A stretch of 64,000 bases of DNA from Oscillospiraceae bacterium. Lineage in GTDB: Bacteria; Bacillota; Clostridia; Oscillospirales; Acutalibacteraceae. Of the stretch, positions 1 through 8,425 are shown piece by piece; position 1 is the first letter of the stretch; every line of letters starts with the position of its first letter. The DNA lies in contig SVOL01000005.1 in assembly GCA_015066395.1 (NCBI GenBank), forward strand, positions 34,671 through 98,670. Direction: 5' to 3'. Under the pieces are notes generated by a model. The model was not told the origin of the DNA and made no database searches. It saw nothing but the letters and a program-made list of their open reading frames with translations. The position numbers were made by a program, and so were the translations under genes.

Positions 1-111
1 AGTACCGTTTTCAGAAATAAGAGCCTTGAACTTCTCAACGAGTGCGTTGGTTGCCTCTTCACCGTTAACAACGGAGAAAACAAGCATTGCTTCATACTTC
101 TTGGTAATCAT
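1..111 (-). CDS. rpsF: 30S ribosomal protein S6 (partial, N-terminal 37 aa; runs off left edge)
   Basis: Reverse strand reads MITKKYEAMLVFSVVNGEEATNALVEKFKALISENGT, an S6-like N-terminus, preceded by an AAAAGGAGGTG RBS. Confidence 0.8.
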   Translation of the reverse strand, partial: MITKKYEAMLVFSVVNGEEATNALVEKFKALISENGT

Positions 112-366
112 GCGTTTACACCTCCTTTTGGACTTTTGGTTCGTTTTTAACGAACAAGGAGCTATTGGACATAATATTTCATCAATAGCGTGTTTATTAT
201 AGCAACAAACCTTAAGAATGTCAAGAAATATTTAATTAAATTCCTATTTTTCTACAATTCATTCAATAAAACAGATTTATTGCAAAACATCTTAGAAATC
301 ACTTGAAAATTCTCAAAAATATGTTAAAATACTATTGTTAAAATTTTCACTTTAAGGAGAATATTT

Positions 367-942
367 ATGGCAAAAGAATTTTTAGTTGAAATTTCCGCTC
401 GTCACGTTCACGTTTGCAAAGAGACTCTTGAGACTCTTTTCGGTGCAGGCTATGAGCTTACACCTAAAAAGGATCTTTCTCAGCCCGGTCAGTTTGCTTG
501 TGAAGAAAGAGTTACTGTAGTAGGTCCTAAAAAGGAGATCGCGGGCGTATCTATCCTTGGTCCCTGCCGTCCTGAGGATCAGGTCGAGCTGTCCGCTACC
601 GACGCTCGTTCCATCGGCGTTAAGGCTCCCATCCGTGAGTCGGGCGATGTTGCAGGCTCGGGTGCTTGCAAACTCGTAGGTCCTTGCGGTGAAGTTGAAC
701 TCGCTCAGGGTGTTATTGTTGCAAAGCGTCATATCCATATGACTCCCGAAGAGGCCGCAGAACTCGGCGTTAAGGATACTCAGATCGTCAACGTCAAGGT
801 TACTACCGACGGCAGAAGCCTTATTTACGGTGATACCGTTGTTCGTGTAAGCCCTAAGTATGCTCTTGCAATGCATGTTGATACCGACGAAGCAAACGCC
901 GCCGCCATCCCCGGCAGCTGCATGGCAACCATCGTTGAATAA
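367..942 (+). CDS. pduL: Phosphate propanoyltransferase (PduL family)
   Basis: VEISARHVHV and AKRHIHMTPEEA repeated His-rich motifs typical of PduL. Confidence 0.88.
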   Translation: MAKEFLVEISARHVHVCKETLETLFGAGYELTPKKDLSQPGQFACEERVTVVGPKKEIAGVSILGPCRPEDQVELSATDARSIGVKAPIRESGDVAGSGACKLVGPCGEVELAQGVIVAKRHIHMTPEEAAELGVKDTQIVNVKVTTDGRSLIYGDTVVRVSPKYALAMHVDTDEANAAAIPGSCMATIVE

Positions 943-2038
943 TATCGGTCTTTACTTGCACGCTCCGTTCTGCAAGAGTAAATGTGCCTACTGCAATTTT
1001 TACTCATTCAATGCAGACGGTCATACTAAGACTTGTTACACAGCCGTACTCCAAGAGCACATAAAGCTTAGCGGAGCACGGCTTTGTTCTGTTGCGGATA
1101 CTCTCTATTTCGGCGGCGGCACTCCTTCCCTGCTCGGCGGCGAGAGAATAGCCTCGATAGTTAGAACCGCTAAAGAGTCTTTCGGTGACTGCTTCAACGA
1201 GATCACCGTTGAGGTAAACCCCGGTGATGATCTGCAAAACGATTTTAACCTTATGAGATCTGCCGGTGTCAACCGACTGTCAATAGGTGTTCAATCCGCA
1301 GTGGCCGAAGAATTAAAAACATTATCCCGCCGTCATACGGCAGAGGACGCAAAGCATACAGTCGAACTGGCAAGAAGATCCGGGTTCGATAACATTTCGG
1401 TCGATCTGATGCTGGGCATTCCTAACCAGACAAGTGACAGTTTAAATCAGTCATTAAATTTTGTTTTGTCGCTCAAACCAACCCACATTTCCTGCTATAT
1501 TTTAAAAATTGAACCCGACACAGTCTTCGGCAAGACCGATTTAAATACCCTCAATCTGCCCTCTGAAGACGAGGTTGCCGATCTGTATTTACAGATGTGT
1601 ACCACCCTCGCCGATGCCGGTTTTGAGCATTATGAGATCTCGAATTTCGCACTACCCGGTTACCGTTCAATGCACAATATGAAATATTGGAACTGTGAGG
1701 AGTATTTGGGGTTGGGTCCTTCCGCACATTCATTTTTGAACGGCAAGCGATATTATTTTGAAAGAGATCTCGGCAAATACCTCACCTCACCCGATATCGT
1801 TTTTGACTCAGACGGTGGAGATGAAGAGGAATACCTGATGCTTAGACTCCGCCTTATCGACGGAGTAAACTATAATAAATACTTTCAAAAATTCGGCAAA
1901 CCCTTCCCTGCTCACATCGTCGACAAAGCCCGAAAATTCACCGATGCAGGTCTTGTTTCAATGAGTGAAAACGGTTTTCACCTCACCGAAAACGGATTTT
2001 TGGTGTCAAATTCTGTCATATCGGAACTTATTTTGTAA
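935..2038 (+). CDS. hemW: HemW-like radical SAM protein (coproporphyrinogen III oxidase-like)
   Basis: LYLHAPFCKSKCAYCNFYS radical SAM motif, YFGGGTPS, YEISNFA; likely TTG start at 935 overlapping the pduL stop. The ORF track start at 860 lies inside pduL. Confidence 0.85.
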   Translation: MNNIGLYLHAPFCKSKCAYCNFYSFNADGHTKTCYTAVLQEHIKLSGARLCSVADTLYFGGGTPSLLGGERIASIVRTAKESFGDCFNEITVEVNPGDDLQNDFNLMRSAGVNRLSIGVQSAVAEELKTLSRRHTAEDAKHTVELARRSGFDNISVDLMLGIPNQTSDSLNQSLNFVLSLKPTHISCYILKIEPDTVFGKTDLNTLNLPSEDEVADLYLQMCTTLADAGFEHYEISNFALPGYRSMHNMKYWNCEEYLGLGPSAHSFLNGKRYYFERDLGKYLTSPDIVFDSDGGDEEEYLMLRLRLIDGVNYNKYFQKFGKPFPAHIVDKARKFTDAGLVSMSENGFHLTENGFLVSNSVISELIL

Positions 2039-2103
2039 TTTGGGGTAGAAAATTCTATTTTAATGTGTTATTATTAACTCAATAAATGTAGGAGGTAACA
2101 AAA

Positions 2104-2577
2104 ATGAAAAAGTTTTTCTCGGAATTCAAAGCATTTATCAGCAAAGGTAATATAATCGATATGGCCGTCGGTGTTGTTGTCGGCGGTGCATTCAGTAAGA
2201 TCGTTTCATCGTTAGTTGCTGACATCATTAACCCTCTTGTCGGTCTTGCTACCGGCAAGGTTGAGCTCAGCGAAATGAAGTACATACTCCAGCCTGAGAT
2301 CGTAGACGCCGCTACCGAAACCGTCACACAGGCAGAAATTGCCCTTAAATACGGCAACTTCCTGCAGATGATCATCGACTTCCTCATCATCGCTTTCTCC
2401 ATCTTCGTTGTTATCAAGGTTATGATGGGTACTCAGAAAAAATTAGAGTCGCTCAAGCACAAAAATGAAGAAGAAGTCGTTGAAGCCGCACCTACCACCA
2501 AGGTATGTCCTTTCTGCAAATCCGAGATCGCTATCGATGCTACCCGTTGCGCACATTGCACTTCCGAAGTCGAATAA
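2104..2577 (+). CDS. mscL: Large-conductance mechanosensitive channel with C-terminal zinc ribbon
   Basis: FKAFISKGNIIDMAVGVVVGGAFSKIV MscL signature; C-terminus CPFCKSEIAIDATRCAHC. Confidence 0.93.
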   Translation: MKKFFSEFKAFISKGNIIDMAVGVVVGGAFSKIVSSLVADIINPLVGLATGKVELSEMKYILQPEIVDAATETVTQAEIALKYGNFLQMIIDFLIIAFSIFVVIKVMMGTQKKLESLKHKNEEEVVEAAPTTKVCPFCKSEIAIDATRCAHCTSEVE

Positions 2578-2581
2578 TTTC

Positions 2582-2622
2582 AAAACATCGGTTTTCCCGG
2601 GAAAACCGATGTTTTTTTTTAC
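2582..2622 (+). terminator. Rho-independent terminator after mscL
   Basis: aaaacatcggttttccc/gggaaaaccgatgtttt perfect palindrome followed by a T run. Confidence 0.85.
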
Positions 2623-2708
2623 AGTCTTAATCAAATTGCTATTGCAATAAAAGGCTTTATATGCTAAAATATTTAAGTTAAAACAATTCTTGAAAGGCGT
2701 GTTTTATC

Positions 2709-3722
2709 ATGGCAATTCTTATCACCGGCGGTGCCGGTTATATCGGCAGTCATACCTGCATCGAGTTAGCAAACGCAGGCTATGATATTGTTATTGTTGA
2801 TAATCTTCGCAACAGTAAATTTGAAGCCGTCAAACGTATTGAAAAGATAATCGGCAAGCCCGTTAAATTCTACGAGGCCGATGTCCGCGACAGAAAAGCT
2901 CTTCGCGAGATCTTTAGTGAAAACAAGATCGAAGCGGCAATTCATTTCGCAGGTCTTAAGGCAGTTGGTGAGTCGGCTAAAATTCCTATGGAATACTATA
3001 AGAACAATATCGACTCCACCTTTGCTCTCTGCGACGTAATGGAAGAGTTTAATGTTAAAAAATTGGTGTTCTCCTCTTCGGCGACTGTTTACGGTGTTGC
3101 TACCGAGATGCCGCTCAATGAAACAATGCCCTTGGGTGCAATTAACCCCTACGGCCGCACCAAACTCTTTATTGAGGAAATGATGCGCGACCTTTATGCT
3201 TCGGATAACAGCTGGAGCATTGCTCTGCTTCGCTACTTTAACCCCATCGGTGCTCACAAATCGGGCACTATCGGCGAAGACCCGAAGGGTATACCTAATA
3301 ACCTTATGCCCTACATTTCGCAGGTTGCAGTCGGTCGTTTAGAAAAGCTTCATGTTTTCGGCAACGACTACAAGACGGTCGACGGCACCGGTGTCCGCGA
3401 TTACATTCATGTTGTTGACCTTGCTGACGGTCACGTCAAGGCGGTCGACTGGGCACTTAAAAATACCGGTTGTGAAGCCATCAATTTAGGTACCGGTAAC
3501 GGATGCAGTGTTCTGCAGCTCAAAGACGCTTTCCAAAAAGCCTCAGGTATTGAGATTCCGTTCGTTATCGACCCGAGACGCCCCGGTGATCCCGACGAGG
3601 TTTATGCAAACGCCGATAAAGCGAAGGCTTTACTCGGTTGGGAAGCAAAGAGAACTATCGAAGATATGTGCTCTGACACCTGGCGTTGGCAGAAAAATAA
3701 CCCCAACGGCTATGCAGAATAA
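2709..3722 (+). CDS. galE: UDP-glucose 4-epimerase
   Basis: ITGGAGYIGSHTC Rossmann motif, SSSATVYG, YGRTK. Confidence 0.93.
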   Translation: MAILITGGAGYIGSHTCIELANAGYDIVIVDNLRNSKFEAVKRIEKIIGKPVKFYEADVRDRKALREIFSENKIEAAIHFAGLKAVGESAKIPMEYYKNNIDSTFALCDVMEEFNVKKLVFSSSATVYGVATEMPLNETMPLGAINPYGRTKLFIEEMMRDLYASDNSWSIALLRYFNPIGAHKSGTIGEDPKGIPNNLMPYISQVAVGRLEKLHVFGNDYKTVDGTGVRDYIHVVDLADGHVKAVDWALKNTGCEAINLGTGNGCSVLQLKDAFQKASGIEIPFVIDPRRPGDPDEVYANADKAKALLGWEAKRTIEDMCSDTWRWQKNNPNGYAE

Positions 3723-3732
3723 TCAGCAATTT

Positions 3733-3764
3733 AAAACCTCGAAAGCGTACGCTTTCGAGGTTTT
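3733..3764. terminator. Bidirectional terminator between galE and the convergent membrane-protein gene
   Basis: aaaacctcgaaagc/gctttcgaggtttt palindrome. Confidence 0.7.
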
Positions 3765-3766
3765 CT

Positions 3767-4603
3767 TTATACATTCAGTAATTCTTTTTGTCTTTTCAGC
3801 GAAAGTTTTGATGCAATCTTTTTTATTAACATTGCAATCAATATCATTATATACGCGGCCAAAGTAAACACACCTATGTATATCACAAGGCTTACCGCAA
3901 AAGGTACAAGCGGCTGAACAAGACTGAACAGCGGCAACGACGGTTCACAATGAGGGCTGATAAAGAACATATTGAACTCATCAGTCTCGAGCAGACCGGT
4001 CTTGAACGCGATCTCGTTCATAACTGCCGCTATGGCTACTGCTGCCGCAAAAACAGGAATTGCCTTCAAAACAGTCTTATGCTTTAACGGCACATAACCA
4101 GTGTAAAGCAGATAAACGCCAATCACGATCATAGAACTGTGACAAACCATTGTTTGGATATTGATACCGATAGTATCAATAAACACAGTGTTGGGATAAA
4201 GCATCACACAGACACCTGCAAAGATCGCGTATGACGCCAAAAAAGCACCCAAAGCATTGTGAACCTTTCCCTTTCGGATAATTCCGAACAGTAAACCTGC
4301 ATACATCGGAGTTGAACAGAACTGGAACGGGAAAGCGTACCATTTAAAATCCGAAGTTATAGCGCCGTCGGTAATACTAAAGGTATAGACTATCTGCTTG
4401 TAGACCTCTAAAACAGTAACGAGTATTGCCGTAAAGAATACTATCCTATGTACCTGTTTTTCAGTTCCCTCTTTGAAGAGCCGACACAGCAAGACCGAAG
4501 CCGCAACGGTCAGTATCAGCCACATAATATGAAACCAGCCGTACATAGTAGGTTCAGTCATTTCTACTTCCAGAACCTCAAGAACACTCTTAAAAATATT
4601 CAT
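3767..4603 (-). CDS. YwaF/TMEM164-like integral membrane protein
   Basis: About 7 hydrophobic segments; FPFQFCSTPMYAGLL and 'MVCHSSMIVIGVYL' patterns typical of the family; start M at 4603 has a better RBS (gagggtgg) than 4618. Confidence 0.6.
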   Translation of the reverse strand: MNIFKSVLEVLEVEMTEPTMYGWFHIMWLILTVAASVLLCRLFKEGTEKQVHRIVFFTAILVTVLEVYKQIVYTFSITDGAITSDFKWYAFPFQFCSTPMYAGLLFGIIRKGKVHNALGAFLASYAIFAGVCVMLYPNTVFIDTIGINIQTMVCHSSMIVIGVYLLYTGYVPLKHKTVLKAIPVFAAAVAIAAVMNEIAFKTGLLETDEFNMFFISPHCEPSLPLFSLVQPLVPFAVSLVIYIGVFTLAAYIMILIAMLIKKIASKLSLKRQKELLNV

Positions 4604-4625
4604 TTTATCCACCCTCAAAACAAAT

Positions 4626-4662
4626 AAAAGTGCGCAACCTCAACCAAAGTTGCGCACTTTTT
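4626..4662. terminator. Bidirectional terminator hairpin
   Basis: aaaagtgcgcaac....gttgcgcactttt inverted repeat. Confidence 0.75.
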
Positions 4663-4684
4663 AACTTCAAGTTGAGAAGTTTAA

Positions 4685-6091
4685 TTATTTCTCGCAGGAA
4701 TCGTCATATTTAAGATTCGGGAAATACTTGCAGAACTCCTTGAACTCTTTTCTGTAGTCGCCCTCGATCTCAACAAAGTGATGGATATAAGGACCGTCAA
4801 GCAATCTGTCCTCGATCTTGTCGAGATTATCAAACTCAGCCCAGATATAAGTACCGTGAGTCTGCGGACCGGGAACTGTGTGACCGCACAAGGGCAATAC
4901 CATATAGTTACCGCTCTCCTGATCAATACGTGCAACTGTGTATGTGCCGTCCTTACCTCTGAACCACTCACGCTGGTTTACAAGTCGAGCCGTGCTGTCG
5001 GGAGCCTTTACAGAAAGCGGGAAAGGTCCGCAATGCCACAAAAGCTCAGCATTCTTGTTTTCGGGATGGCGGACGGTGAACTCGCCTAAGAAGGGTCTCT
5101 TCTTGCCCAGAGCCGCACTGGTAAGCAACGAAGCGGTAATAGCACAGTGCATATCGCTCTCACAGCTGACATAATAACCCATATCATTGAGCACGCCGAA
5201 TACTGAACACGGGCACAGACCGTCAAACATCTGCGGATATCCTGTCCAGCATTCACTCGACATAACATCTACATTGTAGTCAGCAAAGAGCTTCTTATAT
5301 GTAACGACCAAGGTTGACATTCTCTCAACATAATCGGGAGTGAGGTCATCCATCTGATAGTTGTCGTAGAAGATCTTTTCGACCTCTTTGATCTCATCCT
5401 GCTTTGTTTCCTTAACTTCTTTATAAGCCTGCTCAACAAAAGCAAAGTTAATGGGAATAATGCGGATACCGAACTTCTCCATCAACTCGCCTTCGTTCCA
5501 GATTACCGAGAAGAAAGGCTTGGGACGGGTACCCAACTGACCGACGCGCATACCGCGGAAGTTCTTGACCATACAAGCAACTCTTACAAAGCTGTCAAAG
5601 CCGGTTGCAAATGTATCGGAATCAACGGTGCAGCAGTTGATATGAGAGAAAGGAATGTGATATCTCTGCATCTGACGCGAAAGACCGAACGAACCGCACT
5701 GAGAGTCGGTCGGACGCATACCGTCAACATAGTATTCATCATCAAGCGGAGCCCAGATACAAACGGGCAGATCCATTGCCTTTGCCAAATCGGCAGCAGC
5801 CTCTTCGTTACCGAAGTTGGCGTTGATAATGAAAACTGCGTCAACCTTCTCAGCCTTAAAACGCTCAACAGTAGCGGCAACCGATTCCTCATTATAAATA
5901 AGGTCGTTACAGCCTAAGCCTTTGGTGTCAACGAACTCAACGTTTTCACTCTTAAAGTTCTTTTCGATGTAATCTACAAATCTGTGTCCTCTTTCCTCAG
6001 CGGAGACCCAGGTAAGGAAGGTTTTTGCAGGACGGTTTGTAGCATCACGGCGAAGCGGAACAAGACCGATCTTTACTTTGTAATCAAACAT
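4685..6091 (-). CDS. L-fucose/L-arabinose isomerase-fold family protein
   Basis: MFDYKVKIGLVPLRRD... NANFGNEEAAADLA, SSECWTGYPQMFDGLCPCSV, ESDMHCAITA: fucose-isomerase-like pattern; RBS gaggtg before 6091. Confidence 0.7.
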   Translation of the reverse strand: MFDYKVKIGLVPLRRDATNRPAKTFLTWVSAEERGHRFVDYIEKNFKSENVEFVDTKGLGCNDLIYNEESVAATVERFKAEKVDAVFIINANFGNEEAAADLAKAMDLPVCIWAPLDDEYYVDGMRPTDSQCGSFGLSRQMQRYHIPFSHINCCTVDSDTFATGFDSFVRVACMVKNFRGMRVGQLGTRPKPFFSVIWNEGELMEKFGIRIIPINFAFVEQAYKEVKETKQDEIKEVEKIFYDNYQMDDLTPDYVERMSTLVVTYKKLFADYNVDVMSSECWTGYPQMFDGLCPCSVFGVLNDMGYYVSCESDMHCAITASLLTSAALGKKRPFLGEFTVRHPENKNAELLWHCGPFPLSVKAPDSTARLVNQREWFRGKDGTYTVARIDQESGNYMVLPLCGHTVPGPQTHGTYIWAEFDNLDKIEDRLLDGPYIHHFVEIEGDYRKEFKEFCKYFPNLKYDDSCEK

Positions 6092-6195
6092 AAAAAACAC
6101 CTCTTTGGTTTTTGGTATGTAAATCACTTACATACTATTATAATTATGCTCTTTTTTCCTCTAAAAAGCAACAATTATTTACAAATAAACTCAAA

Positions 6196-7329
6196 TTAAT
6201 CGTCGGAACTAAAGTTACCCAGCTCGTTTTTGGACGCGGCCTTGAGATAAGCATTCACAAAACCGTCAAGATCGCCGTCCATTACCGCACCGACATTGCC
6301 CGATTCAAAACCGGTTCGGTGATCCTTTACAAGAGTATACGGCATAAAGACGTAGGACCTTATCTGTGAACCCCAGGCGATATCCTTCTGAACACCCTTG
6401 ATATCCTCGATCTTGTCAAGATGCTCACGCTCTTTTATCTCCAAAAGCTTGGATTTAAGCATTGTCATTGCGACTTCCCTGTTCTGCAGCTGGCTACGCT
6501 CGTTTTGACAGGCAACAACTATTCCCGTAGGGATATGTGTAATTCGGATAGCAGATTCGGTCTTATTAACATGCTGACCGCCTGCACCGCTTGAACGGTA
6601 GGTATCGACCTTCAAGTCCTCATCGCGAATTTCAATATTAACATCTGCAGTGATCTCAGGCATAACCTCAAGCGAAGCAAACGAAGTGTGTCTGCGACCC
6701 GATGAATCAAACGGCGAGCAACGGACAAGTCGGTGAACACCGTTTTCACCCTTTAAATATCCGTAGGCGTTGATACCGTTGACAGTCAACACAGCACTCT
6801 TAAGACCTGCTTCTTCGCCGTCCAAAAAGTCGACCATATTGACCTTGAAGCCGTGCTGTTCACCCCAATGGGTATACATTCTCACCAGCATCTGGTTCCA
6901 GTCCTGAGCCTCGGTACCGCCTGCACCCGCGTGGAATGTGAGGATGGCGTTGTTAGAGTCATACTCACCGATAAGAAGCGTTGACAAACGCTGTTCCTCA
7001 AGACTTTTCAAGGCCTCGTCAACACCCTCAGTCACCTCATCGAGCATCGAGAGGTCACCCTCTTCATCAGCCATTTCGATGAGCACCAGGGTATCCTCAT
7101 AAAGTGACTGCAACTTCTCATACTTTTCGATTTTTTGTTTTAACTGACTGAGCTTCTGCTGTATTTTTTGAGCATTGGCAAGGTCGTTCCAAAAATCGGG
7201 TGCGGTCGACTGAAGTTCAAGACTCTCGACCTCACGGCGCAAATAATCAAGCCCCAGAGCATCGCCGAGTTCCTTAATATCACTCTCGACAGCCGTCAAT
7301 CGGCTCTTCTGTTCTTCGTACTGAAGCAT
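6196..7329 (-). CDS. prfB: Peptide chain release factor 2
   Basis: SPF tripeptide (VRCSPFDSS) and GGQ (SSGAGGQHVNKTESAIRITH). Confidence 0.95.
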   Translation of the reverse strand: MLQYEEQKSRLTAVESDIKELGDALGLDYLRREVESLELQSTAPDFWNDLANAQKIQQKLSQLKQKIEKYEKLQSLYEDTLVLIEMADEEGDLSMLDEVTEGVDEALKSLEEQRLSTLLIGEYDSNNAILTFHAGAGGTEAQDWNQMLVRMYTHWGEQHGFKVNMVDFLDGEEAGLKSAVLTVNGINAYGYLKGENGVHRLVRCSPFDSSGRRHTSFASLEVMPEITADVNIEIRDEDLKVDTYRSSGAGGQHVNKTESAIRITHIPTGIVVACQNERSQLQNREVAMTMLKSKLLEIKEREHLDKIEDIKGVQKDIAWGSQIRSYVFMPYTLVKDHRTGFESGNVGAVMDGDLDGFVNAYLKAASKNELGNFSSDD

Positions 7330-7343
7330 AAGTTCCTCCTAAT

Positions 7344-8264
7344 TTAAATCTTTTTAACAGCAAAAGCACGCCAATTCTCGCACTCTGCCTCGTCAATTAT
7401 CTCATATCCGTACTTTTTAAAAGCGGCTTTAACATCATCCTCACGGATATCGATTATACCCGAGCAAAGAAACACCGAGTCCTCTTTCATAAACTCTTCA
7501 ACATTGGAAAGCAAAGAGATGATGACATCGGCAACAATATTTGCACAAACAACATCATAGCGTTCCGTTATCTTATCGCAGAGGTCGCCGAGAATAAAGC
7601 TCGCCTTGTTCTCAACTTTGTTGATCTCAGCGTTCTCTTTAGCAACCTTGACCGCGACCGGATCAATATCAACTCCGTCAACCTTCTTAGCACCAAGCAG
7701 TGCCGCGCCGATGCTCAGAATTCCGCTGCCCGAACCGATGTCAAGCAGAGTGCAATCCTGCGATACGTACCTTTCAAGCAGTTCCAAACACATCTTGGTG
7801 GTGGCGTGAGTGCCGGTGCCGAAAGCAGCGCCGGGATCAATGCTTAAGACCACACGGCCGTCATTATTATCATAACTCTCCCAGCTGGGTCTGATCACCA
7901 ACTTTTCACCGATCTCGGTAACTTTAAAAAACCTCTTCCAATTATCGGCCCATTCAGCTTCGCTGATACTGTCGGTCATTATTTCACACTTGATACCGAC
8001 GGCATCATAGCGCGCTCTTAAATATTCAACCGACTCCAACGGATTCTGTTCATCACTCATATAAATATGAATGATGGACACGGTTCTGTCCTTCTTGACC
8101 AGTTCTTCGTCGATAAGATCAATGTGAGCTATCTCCAACGCGTCCTTTTCAAGTTCAGAATAATCCTCGGTATAAATGCCGTACGGCACGACCATATTGG
8201 CAATGGCCTCGGCCGTTTCGGTATCGCTTTGGGCAACCTTTATTTTAATTTCGGTCCAATCCAA
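7344..8264 (-). CDS. prmA: Ribosomal protein L11 methyltransferase
   Basis: DPGAAFGTGTHATTKMCLELLE, DIGSGSGILSIGAALLGA; probable TTG start at 8264 behind GGAGGG. Confidence 0.92.
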   Translation of the reverse strand: MDWTEIKIKVAQSDTETAEAIANMVVPYGIYTEDYSELEKDALEIAHIDLIDEELVKKDRTVSIIHIYMSDEQNPLESVEYLRARYDAVGIKCEIMTDSISEAEWADNWKRFFKVTEIGEKLVIRPSWESYDNNDGRVVLSIDPGAAFGTGTHATTKMCLELLERYVSQDCTLLDIGSGSGILSIGAALLGAKKVDGVDIDPVAVKVAKENAEINKVENKASFILGDLCDKITERYDVVCANIVADVIISLLSNVEEFMKEDSVFLCSGIIDIREDDVKAAFKKYGYEIIDEAECENWRAFAVKKI

Positions 8265-8357
8265 AAGTAACCCTCCAAAACTCATAAATTTCCATCTTCA
8301 TATTGTATCACAAACGCGGCAAAAATCAAACACAAATATATAAATTCTTTAAAATAA

Positions 8358-8386
8358 TTGATTTTTGCGATAAGTTATAGTATAAT
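8358..8386 (+). promoter_or_regulatory. Sigma-A-type promoter
   Basis: TTGATT - 17 nt - TATAAT. Confidence 0.65.
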
Positions 8387-8425
8387 TGGCGTATCAAAAT
8401 GCCATTCCAAAAGGAGTGTTAATTA

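Noticed and set aside
860-934. ORF-track upstream start of hemW
   Set aside because: The extra N-terminal 25 aa overlap pduL out of frame and lack similarity; the TTG at 935 gives the conserved N-terminus.
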